A stretch of 64,000 bases of DNA from the NCBI GenBank assembly GCA_036571765.1, contig BROE01000001.1, positions 6,754,818 through 6,818,817 on the forward strand, read 5' to 3'. The notes beneath the pieces are model-generated. The model saw only the letters and a list, made by a program, of their open reading frames with translations. It was not told the origin of the DNA and made no database searches. Positions within the stretch are counted from its first letter, which is position 1, and each line of letters opens with the position of its first letter. This stretch comes from Plecoglossus altivelis. Its lineage: Eukaryota > Chordata > Actinopteri > Osmeriformes > Plecoglossidae. The translations under genes were made by a program, and so were the position numbers. This document shows positions 10,135-22,100 of this stretch, piece after piece.

Positions 10135-11941
10135 GTCCCGATACTTCAACAAAATGTTAAATATCACGACTGACTAATATCGTGTGGATAATGTGACTGA
10201 ACCAACGTCCGGTCTTCCTTGCCACTCCTTTGCCTGTTTTTAAAACCATGTGTAAAAAATATCGCCCTCTGTGGTATGGATGTCTTCAGAGATAGAGGAA
10301 CAGCCGTGCTATAAATGATTTTTAGATAAATCAAACAGATTGCATCCAATGCGGTAGCTGAATATTTCTGATCCAGAAGTGGAAGAATGAGATAGAACTT
10401 TATCTTCTCATGTTTTCTGCAGTTAATTAATTTTTAGAGAGTCAAATTGAAAATAAATGTATTTTCAGGTGGGTCAATGTAAGCACACATCTTTATGACA
10501 ACTGCATTTGAGTTTATTGTTAGGTGTCATGCCTTAACTCAGCTAGATTTTTCCTGAGCCCCAAATATGACGGCAGAACCTGGCGTTCCTTTACAAACCG
10601 AAAAAAAAACTGTTTTCAACTCAAACGTTTGCCGGTAAAAAGCCTGATATTATGTTTTCTGACAGACACAGAAATACAAGATGTTTCGCATCTCCTACTA
10701 TCGTAGGTCGACTTTCAGATGAAAAGGGCAAATTCAGACGGTGTTTTAACTGTTGTAACGCTGCACCTTCAAATAGTAACGCAAGAGGGAGCCAATGCAC
10801 ACTAATGAATGAAGTCAACAGGAAACTATGTACGCTGCTTCAAAGAAAAAACGAATCTAATCAAATCTATTTTGCGGCTTTTGTCATAAATGTACAGCCT
10901 ACTGTTTCTTGAGTTCTTGTATTCTGTAAGTACATGTCACTGTAATTGGAAGTTCAGTTGGGAGCTGCATGTTATGAAACGCTCAGCAATTTTTACTTGA
11001 GGGTTTGTTAATAAGTTTAGCTTGCCTGACCATTTGTAAGAATACAATTAAAAAGTTTAACAAATATTTACCGATGAGTATTTATAAATACTAAATTAAA
11101 TTAAAAGTGTATCTTAGTTTTGCCATGCTGTCGTTGTTTCTTCTCTTTTAGAGTATATGTCATAGTGAAAATACACATAACACTTAGTAGTAAATAATAT
11201 ATACTACTTTTTTTTAAATCCATCAACTCTGGGATCCACTGGTCGTCCTGAATTCCTACTGGAACCTTGCGCTGGCATGTGATGACTTGGAAAAAACTGG
11301 TCTGGATGCGAATAGGCACATGGGTGAGGGAACAGGGAAGAAGAAGGGGACATCACAGAACACATCAGTGACACCTTAAAGTGAAACATGGCAGACTGAA
11401 ATTCAACTGCAAATTTGGATACTGACAATGTGTTGGAATATATATTCGCTTGGATTTGAATATGTTTGATTCAGACATTTTTGTTTCCAGTGGTCTCTGC
11501 TGGTCCTAATCGTTGAGCTGGGAGGATATGGAGGTCGGACTAGCTCGCGGCGATTGCTACAGACCTTCTCACTGAATCAGCATGTCAGCAGGCTGACCTG
11601 AAACTAAAGTATAAATTGCAAATAGCTTGCTTTGGATATCTATGAGAAGTTAAATGGTTGTAAAATACTAGGAAGCTTCGTATGTTGCCAATTCTAATGG
11701 CTAAGGAACCAGCTAGCCAGCAATCAAACAATGAAATTGTGTGTGCAAGCTGGTTAAGGGCGAGTAAACTTGACGACCAAAGAAGGATTCTCTGATTGAA
11801 ATACAACTTCGTGTAATTAGTCAACGGGTCGATAAACAACGCAGCACCGGCATCGCTCTGAAGACCGTACTGTGGACTTTTAGGTTTTTGACTGTCTGAT
11901 TAGTGAAGCTCACTACCGAAAGGTGTTGTAGTCCTACAAGA
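10135..11941. other. intergenic region: ncbp2as2 promoter side and RASAL2 5' UTR/promoter
   Basis: No additional gene recognised. This gap is the junction between a block equivalent to human 3q29 (DLG1, NCBP2AS2) and one equivalent to 1q25 (RASAL2 onward). CpG-containing sequence at about 11520-11570 and 11820-11940 precedes the RASAL2 start and likely includes its promoter and 5' UTR; an in-frame TGA at 11897-11899 closes the frame before the first ATG. Confidence 0.5.
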
Positions 11942-13074
11942 ATGGAGATCGACTCCGTTACAGGCGACGTGGATTCCCTTCACGGGGGACTGATTTCCTT
12001 TGAACCCTTGGTGGACCGAATTCTGGTGGATTCGCTGTGCCAACAACAAGGATGGATGCGCGTGTATGGTAAGACGTTCAGAAAACTTAAAACTGTAATA
12101 ACTACACATTTGCTTGTCCTGGTTTTTCAACCGTGACACAAACTCGGTAGGTTATGGTGACAACAGTGGATGGATTCGGTCCGACCGTATTATAGATATC
12201 ATTTTGAATGTGATCTGAACACGAAAATGACTTATTACATTAAAAAACTAGCTCCTTCCAAATGCCCAGGTGTTTTGTATTTTCAGGACCTCTCTTGCCA
12301 CAATAACGTCATATGGGGTTGTGTTCCTAAACAATCGAAATAAGAGCCCGTAAATATATATTGAGTAGATATTCAAAATGTAAACTACAAATTAATTTCG
12401 TTAAATATTGGACCAGAGCTCGATTATATTGTATCTGTCAATGACTTTCAGGACAAGGTCTACCTGGTTGGTTTATAGTGTGAATGTTTTGCAGTTGATA
12501 CCGTACAAAGATAGACTAATTAAGTGTTCTTTTATGGATAATGCATTTTCAGGGGTTTTGAGAAAATGATCAGATTTTGTGTTTTAGTATTTAACTTTTA
12601 TTGCTTTGGGAAAATATTTTAAGTTTCTTGGCAACTAGTTAATCAGTATGAACTTTCCAAATAAATATACAAATATGTAAAGTTGTGATTATAAAATAGT
12701 TATAGTGTTTCAATTTCTAAGCTTCCACAGTTAACTGGACCCATGTGACCTCTACATTAGTTACCCTGAAGATGTTGTTTAGGAGCTTGTGGTGGAGCAG
12801 CAGTGAATGGTGTGATTGTTTGTGGAGGCTTGAGGAGTCTCACACGCAGGACTCTCTCAGGATGTTTGCCTCCACTTCCCTGTTCCCTTCTCTCCACCCC
12901 CTCGTTTTGCCTTCTTGAAACGACTTGGTGTGGCTGTGATGTAAGCAGACCATTCTGTGAATGACCTCAGCGACCAGGATTCCAGAGCGGGCGGCACCAG
13001 TATTCGTCACTGCGATCCAAAACTGAAATAACTCAACAAGGATGCTTGTGCATCCAGATATCAATTCTCTCTCG

Positions 13075-13137
<63 letters not shown>

Positions 13138-16100
13138 TCTGTCTCTGTCTCTGTCTCTCTCTTTCTCTCTGTCTCTCTCTCTTTCTCTCTCTCTCTCCTC
13201 TTATTGTGGACATTCCATATGCATACTTTGCAGAACATTTTACTTCCTAATTGAATTCAGTTTGTGAAATTTTGGCGCTAAGCAGTGTTGTCATGACTGC
13301 TTTGCTCTGGACTGTCAAAGTAATGATAGCATCACTCCAAACTGTGTTATTATAGTAAACAGACAAATTATTCATAGGACAGTGTTCAGATATTTAACAG
13401 TCCAGAAGCATAATCCAAGAATAGCCTGTAAAGCACAAGTTTACTTAACCCTTGTGTGATTCAAACTTTGCCCCATACTGGTTAGGATTAGCCCCAGCCC
13501 AGGTCTCTTTAATGTGGATTGTCAGTGTCCTCCCTGATTCTTTTTAAAGCGATGACAAAGTGTATTAGTCAGAGAAAGGGTATTTGATCTAAGCCTATTA
13601 AAGACTGACAGAGGGCGAGAGCCCAATGAAGGGGTTTATCCTTTTCTCCTGTGCTACGCTGCAGTAACTAAGCATTTAGCCCAGTCGATGACATGAATGA
13701 TCACACTGAGGATCACCAGATCTGGTTTTTATTTATTTTCGAGTTAACTATCCACAAATAATTTACAAATTCCCGACAGTTGACATTGTCTGTTAACCAA
13801 TTCCAATTGTACCAATCAAACCCATTTAAGTTAACTGTTATGGTACCCATGATAATGAGAGTGTAGCATGTGCGTTTTGTGTACCGCAGTTCTTTACCTG
13901 ATGTGGGTAATGTATTTGTTGTTTCTCCTATATGTGGGTCAGGGCAAGTAGCTGATCTCTTCAGTTGCTATTGGTCTATTCTTCTTTCCTGCACATTCAC
14001 TCTGACACCCAGACATCATTCTGGTATCCCAGGCGTTACCTGGATACACAAAAAGCTCCCACATATTTCTCCACATATTTGAAAGATCTAGGCTCCAAGA
14101 CAAAATACAACTGAACAGTTCAGTTAGATGAGAGGACTGGTGTGTTTCAACTTACTTTTAATGTTGTATCTCATCAGTTGATTTTGATTAATCTTGGTGT
14201 TAAGTTTGTAGTTTGTAGGTTGCATTAGTTCTCTGGTGAGACAAAACACTGTACCTAGTGTGACTGTGGCAAAGGGTCATGGTTGACGGCATGTCGACCG
14301 TGTTGCTTCTTACAGTATAGTTATGTGACAATAGATTATATAATTCAAAAAATGTTTAGAATCAAAGTCTATGGTTAGCTTTGCAACTGATAAGGTTTTT
14401 CATTTTCACTCTGCTCTTAGAGCAAGTAGGCCTGTTATCATCCAAGCGAATCTAAAAAGGTGCAACCTTGCTTACATAAATCACTCATTTATTGATGGGC
14501 CCCATAACTATTGAATGACAATGGTTACTGTTCAGTGTTTTCAACCTGAGTGATACTGGTGTCCTAGCTGCTGCCTGTTCCAAGTCTTTATTTCCACGTG
14601 TCTTTGGCATAATACTGAATTATTTGTAGAACCTGTTATGACATAGTGGGGTAGATTTCCTTAATGGTTGCTTCCTTTTTTTGTGAAGTATGACTATTTG
14701 ACTCAATGCATAAATTCACAGATTTAGTTTAGTTTGATCTTACAGTACTGTGCAGCTATGTGCAGGAGACTGCCAAGAGACACTGAGGCAGAAATAAACA
14801 GCCACTAAAATCCTGCTTCTGGGGTCATGAGAGCAGGAGCTGGTGGCTCTCTACAGTCTGTTCGCTTGCAGGAGGCTCTTGGCAACTATGAAGGTCTTTA
14901 CGATATTTGTCTGCTTTTGGAAAGTACCCTCCGAATGTATGATAGAAGACTGTTAAATGGTGTCTGGTTATTGACCACCCTGGAGATGCTGGATTTACAT
15001 TGGATAGGGACTGTGGGAGTCTTGTCCTCTCATGTGTTATACTTGATTCTCACCTGGCACTCCCTAAAGACAGCATGGTTTTTGAGAGGGAAATGATCAG
15101 CAGTACATTGATATGAAGTGGCACCAAATGATGTTTTTGTCAGAAAAATACTTTCTAAGACATTACCCAACAGTAGACGAAGAGCTCCAGAAAGGATTAA
15201 AGTGTAGGATTATGTGTCATTGGTTGCTCCTTTACTCAACTAGTCAACAATGGCAAAGGCAGAACAAAGTAGGAAATGGAAAGTTCCTTGTCTTGGTTGC
15301 TCCCTCCCCAGGTGGCTAAAAGCCATGTTGTAATCAGAGGGGCTGGAAGATGGGAACAAGGACAGGATTTCCCCTTTGAAAACCAAACAAGAAACTAACC
15401 TGTTGTTTAAAAATAAACTGTTGTCTATTTCAGGATTTTGTCCCTGAGTGGAAAAACACATATGGGCTGGGTCCGGTTTGAGAGGATGAGTTCGTTAAGT
15501 CGTGGTTTTCTCAGACAAATGTCCTTTCCATGGCCTCTTTTTCTAGAACATTCATTCCAGTTGTGGAATAAACACTATTTTAAGATCCGAATAACAGGAA
15601 TGTTTCCTCACTTGGCGTTAAATAATTGAACTGCCTTTTGGCTTGTTGGGTGTCAAATACCAAAACCAGACACTGGAAATGTCTCTCTGCCAGAGGACCA
15701 AGATCTGAGAGCAAGTGGCTCCACCAGCCAGCATCAGAGACATTGTATTACTTTACAAGAATATTTGAAGGCCATATTCCACTAAACCCCACCCCCTTGC
15801 TATTCATCTGCTGATTTATCTCCCTTTTTATGGAAAGGTGCTATTTTTAGACCGGGGGTGTGCCTGAGCTCTTGCTCATGATTTCTGGTTGGACAGGGCC
15901 TCCAAAAATGGATGACAAAGTGGCGGTGGATGAAGCCAGCAGGCCCTTGTCATTTTTCCTATGCTACTGAGTGGAGACATTATGAGTCCATGCGTCACCG
16001 CAGGAGAGGGTCCAGGGAGATACAGCCTTGCAGACAGTTTGTGAGACTAGAATAGTAAGTGAGTCTGTCAACAGACAAGTTGATATTTCCCCCTTTATCT

Positions 16101-19100
16101 CTTCATCTCTGTATCATGATGTTAACTTCCTGCTCTGGTCTCTCGTCCGTTTATTTTTATTCCTGCCTCTGCCGCCAACCCAGCAGTGCTGAGTCGTCCC
16201 TGGCCGCTCTCACTTTCGTAGCTCTGGGACACCGATTTCGTAACTGTTAATGAGGTGATTTTGTTTGTTGTCTACTCTATACTATAGCCTCGTTATTCTG
16301 TGGACATCAGATGCACTCATTAGTATCTAGGTTGCCTGTGTGTGGGCTTAACAAACGTGAAATAAGAAAGGGGATGGGATGATTATTTGAGCCTGCCATT
16401 TCACTCATCTAGTTCCAGCCAAGATGCAAATGTCCTCATTGCCCATGAAAATGCGCTAAACACATACATGGTGCTTGGGTTAGATATGGGCTTGAATGTG
16501 GGCTTTATTTGTGTGTCCTATTTTTTAGGAGCGATGGAAAAGGCAATCATAAGGAGACATGGTTATCTGTAGCGATGGTGGCAGTCAAAGGGGATAATTT
16601 AAGAGGCTTTTCTATCGTTTCAAACCTTGTCTTTTGCATAGATCACGCACGTTTCCACCATCAGAGTGAAATCACTACAGGGATCTCTGGCACCAAAGGC
16701 AGCAGGGGTCCTCTTCCTGTTGGTGTAAATGCCATGTGAACAGGAGAGGTGAGGAAGCTGCGACTCCATCTAGTCTGACACGGACTTTTGAAACCTTTAG
16801 TGTGATTCTCACTCTGTAGGTTTTACAAGTCATCCCAGTTGTAGCTTCTGGACAGGCTGCCTGTGTCCCAGCACAGACCTGGATGTGATGAATGTTGCTA
16901 CTGAGCTTTGCTTTACCACCTCGTTATCCAATGAATGCAAGTATTTGGGTCACTCAGTGGGCCTTCTTGTGTTTTTTCAAAGACCTGTAATGTACCTGGT
17001 GCTGTTCGTAACTACATTATGGTCTCTATGTTGTTCTAAGGCTAACTATATCATTGTCATGTTTGCCATCTTGTTGGTCTCCTACTCTAAAGATAATGAG
17101 CCTACCTCATCAACCTAATGCGATGTGATTCCTTTTTCTGTTTCCTTTGGCTCAGAGTTTCAAGTTGCGCCTCAGTGCTGATAGGGATGTGTGCTCTAAC
17201 GAGCCCCGGTAGTGACAAAGGCAGGGGTACGAACAGAGCTCCCTGCGGGATGCCTCTCCCATTTCCTGTTGGATCACTGTGGACTGGGGCCCAGCCAGGG
17301 GCAGCTCATTCTCAGCCACTCATGAATATTTATGAGACGCTGCGTTCTCATGGAGGTGGCAGCAGGGTGATGCTATACCATGCCAGCAGGTTTTTTCTCT
17401 TCTAATAAACCAATGTGTTAGACTTAATTATTCCCCGATAAAGAAGTGAGCGTTGAAATGACAAGTGGTGATGAATGACAACATGGTAATTTCCAGTTAC
17501 TGACAGCATTTTTGGTTGTCTAGCCAAGTTGCAAGGTTTATAAGTTATGTGAACAAGTGCATTCAACTCTGAAACATTTGTACGAGTTTTCTCTGTAGAG
17601 GAGATCATTTGTTCATTTGTCCACTCGATGATTTATTTCCTTCTGCACTAAATGTTATAATCCCATATCCATTCAATGAGTAGGTGTATGTGGCATTGAT
17701 CTCATAGTTCCTCTCACACTACAGTGTTATGTTCACACCATAAATTATATTCATTGTGCATATCCTGAGAAAGAAAAGCCGTTTCTCAGTCCCGTTTTTA
17801 GTAACCTACCAGTATGAATATTTTAAATATCAAATGTCAGACATGTCGGCACATGCAGAGACAGCTATCCTGCCGATAAAAGGGAAACCACTGTTGTTGA
17901 GAGTTGATATAACTATTTGAATGAGATGTGTGAACAGCCATGAGTTATCTTGTTCATAGAAATGTTTTTTTCCTGTATATTTTCTTGTATTATCCTTGAC
18001 TTCTATGCTCACTAGGAAATCACTCAAAGCATGAGCATGCAGATGTGACTCACTTATCAGTTGACACACGGAAAACCACAATCTAAGGCCTCTAGTTTGG
18101 CGACCTGTGATTGGGCAAGCCTCAGAGAAGGCTACGCACTTACGACACCCCACTTCCTCCTTCAGGAAGAGGAGCATCAGCCATTGAGACAAATACTGAA
18201 GTCTGAGCCAGTGAACTCATTACTCAACAAGAGATGGAGCGGAGCATCTAATCAATCATCAAAGAGGGATTCTTCAAACATGGCTTGGAGAATTGCTATG
18301 ACGCAACAGTTATTAGTGCTGTGAGTTCAACGATTGGGATGCAGTCAAACAATTAGCTGACGCAGCTAGTTGAGGACATTCATCTTTTGTATGTTTCATC
18401 TGTGAAGATCGCTTGGTTGAGATGACGTCATGAGTCAAACGAGAACAGTCTCAGAGGAGAGGGAATATTCACATGAAAAAGTATCTTGCCCGGTGTTAGG
18501 CAGTGAGGGTTCTGATCACTGGCACCGTTGGGGGGGGCCCTGGAAGAGACCCTACTCCCAGTCTGTTGGAGTGCAGCCATTGGACGGAGATGTGTGGAAG
18601 ACATCTGCTCCTCTGACGCCTGGAAAGCTACCATCCAAGGTGGCAATTTCAGAAGGGAAAGGTCAAGTAGCGGAACCTGCTCATCTCAGCGTGTTGAGCC
18701 TCCCCAGGAGGGTGACCAGTAGCATTGTCCCAACACCCGCTGAGCAGAGGGACACATGGACTCAAGGGAGATGGGAAAAGGCCCGTCCCCTCAGGGGCCT
18801 GATACCCTTCAACAGGTCTCTGTCTGAGCCAGGGGCTCATTGCAGCTCTGAGAAGACGGCCCTCAGGAAAGTGGGCTCAGACGCCGCGCAGAATGGCGCT
18901 TTTGGCAGCAGCCTATTTTCCTCCGTGTCACGGAGACTTTGTCGGATCCTCAGTATCAGAGATGAGTCTGAGAGCCGAGTGTCTGGTAGGGGAGCTCGCT
19001 AAAACCCTGCTTTTACAGTATCATCAGATGATCAAATGTTAATATTTGTTTATGAATGTTAGGCTGACCTATTTACTGGTTAATATACTCACTTACTGCT

Positions 19101-22100
19101 TTTATGGATGCCTTGAGTCCTATAAATATATCCCATGCTTATGGAGTCAAGCTAATCACAGTGCTAGCCTTTGGGCTTTTTGTATCGGGAATATATTCAC
19201 ATTTTAAGTCTTGATTCCTGCAGGGTTCGATCAAAGAGCAAAGACCGTAAACAAACGTTGTGGAAGGTTAAGTTATGCTAATTTAATTTTGGAATGCAAA
19301 TCACATGATAAAGACCTCATATTTCAGACTGTATGAGAAGGATGAACCCATGCTTTCATCCATTACTGATAGCTAAATTGCCAAATCAATCACCCCGAAA
19401 AATGTCTCGTATTTGAGTTATAATTCACACGCCACTGTCTATACCGTGGTACAAAAAACCATCAGCATGTAAGAGCTATACACTATAGTTTCAGTAATTT
19501 GCCATGTTGGAATGGGAATTGTCTGGCATGTATTTCACCTAATTTCCCAAATTATTATGTGTTCAGTCAAGTCAGTCATGCATTTAGACCAATGTTCGAT
19601 GTGGTGGTGGAAATGCTTACGAGTTTGGGAACTATTTTATTATTATTTTTATAGTAGGCTTACCCTTAGCTAGCATTGGTAGTTAAATGTGGCAGATAAG
19701 CTGTGATGCCTCATTAGAACCTTCTGGTATAGTAAAACAGATGGCTTGGAGTGACACACAACTGCTGTTCTGTTCGTCTTTCACTTCTCAATCATGGGAG
19801 CGTAAACAACATGTTAGCTTCCTCATTGTAGACTAACTGCATGCTACTTCCCTCAGGATAGACTGAGTTCTCACTGTAAGAAAGCTCTTCTTGTAATCAA
19901 ACTAGCTAGTTGACAAAGGAACCCATATGCCTGTACCATTACATCAAGAGCGGGCCATTAGCTTTCTGCTGTTTTGTAGTGATCAGACTAAATTGGATTG
20001 CTATGGGGTAAAATATTATGCTTCAAAGGTTGTCTGTTCTTGGAGAGAGTTTGTGTTGTGCAGGCTAACCCTTAGGGTGCACAGCAAGCAAGAGGGGGAA
20101 GGCAGGCTACACAAAGGTAGCCAGCTCTTGCATAGCTAGAGAGTGAAACTACATAGCCTCCTTTTGTATGCAAATACTTCCCTCACAAATAAATGCACAC
20201 AAGATAACAATGAGAATGTGGCAGCGCTACCTAACAGCTCATTAACCTTTCAAAGCTCAGGCCAACAGTGGCTCTCTAGCAGTCCTGGGAAAAAAGGAGC
20301 CTTTCCCCTTTTTTCATTTAGAGCATCTGCTGGAGAAAAGACTTTTGAGGAGCGCATTGAAGGGAGAGCTAGTACACAAAGGCAAGAAATGCTTCGAATT
20401 TCCCAATCGTGGGAAATTTTGGTGAAATTTGCGGATGATGAGATAAAAAATGTCCTCAAAACACATGTCTGTTTGTGATGTGATGACCACCATTCCTGTA
20501 AACTGCAGCACATTCTTGCAAACTGCGACAGTGAGAGCTGACATCACCAGTCCACCCTGACATTGGTTGCCATGGGTTTGGTCCTTTTCTGCCGCAGAAG
20601 AAGAGAAGCGCTGCAAATGTCGATGCAGGGGAAAAATTGCTAATGGTAGCATACTGAAATATTGAACAATGTCACTCTGTGGTAGTACTCCCCTGAGGAA
20701 CACAAAACAGTTAGGCTCTGAGCTTTGCTCAAGTCTAAATGTGATTAGTTAGACAGAAAACACACAAATTATTTATTACAACTGATGTTTTGAACAATTT
20801 TTTTGTGAAACAAAGAATTTGTTGGGGGAGGGGGGTTCTGCAGACACTCACCTGTTTTAATGTCAGTTCCATCTTTTCAAACGAGTGTATGTCCATCTTG
20901 CTAGGAAACAATTTTACACAATATAAGCCTTTTTGTTGTGTAAATCCAGCATATCAGATTCAAGGGACTGCTTCCCCAAAATAAGACACGTCTTCTTCTA
21001 TGAAGGAACACAGACAACGGATCTAGGTTATAATTGACATACTGACGTGGATTGGCCATGCTCTCTGTTAATTCAGAGATTACACAAATCTACAACCAAC
21101 CCACCAGCAAGACTGGTAATTAATCTGTCAGATGTGACTTGTCTTACTTGCAGAGAGGTGGATCTGTTACCTGTTCGAGTAACTGAAGCCAATCTTGAAC
21201 CACTTGCTTATACGTTGAAATCAATTTCAAAGGGCTGGTAACAGTTTTGTGTTTTCATTGACTTTGCGTACATATACAGATTTCCTATAGAGAATATTTT
21301 ACAGTCGAATTGAACTGTTTCTTATTGAAAGACAACAGGTAAGAAGTCCTTTGCATATTACCCGTAAAAAAGCATGTTACTACTTCTTAATCACATCATC
21401 TGTCTCCACACAGTTTTAACTAGAAAACCACACAATTTGAGAAAGCCATGGCTGGGGTTAGGGTCCTGGGGTTAATTGCTGTCATTTCCTCCTCCTTAAC
21501 AATGGCTCAGCCCCTATCTAGCCAGATGCCAATTTTAACATGCTAATTTGCGGGGTCGCTGGCTTTAGTCCTTTGGATTTGTAATGTAGTGGTGATGAGC
21601 AATTAGAAAACAAATAATTTACAAGATTACAATGCGCTCCAATGTTGTTGTATTATTAAGTGTTTATATTTCAGGTGACGTTTTAAATAACTCTTTATCA
21701 GAGGTGCTGTCTGGTTCAAGTGACAGCTTACAATACTGTGGGTAATTCTTGGTACCACACCCACTCACTGTCTGTGTTTGTTTTCAACCTCTGTCACCAC
21801 CTCCCCTCCCCCCACCTGTCGGCCAGTCACCAGCCCTATCTGGATAAAACCAGATGATGTCACTGTTTTGTGATTGGAGGAGGGTGCGTATTTACTGGTT
21901 GCCATAGGGACATGGTCCTATTGCTTTACAGCTAGGTAAAGGTTGGCCCATTGGAGGACATTGAGGTAAAGAGTATTGCTTCCTTACACAAAGCATCCTC
22001 TGTTGTGCCTATGAAGGAGTGTGGGGTGTGGACACACCTGGCTGACACTATGAGAATTAAGTTTTGAGGCAATTAGCCCTGTGGGTGAACCATCCGTCTG

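Noticed and set aside
12840..13267. Arg/Glu-rich (minus) and Ser/Leu-rich (plus) frames
   Set aside because: Translation of the (CT)n microsatellite.
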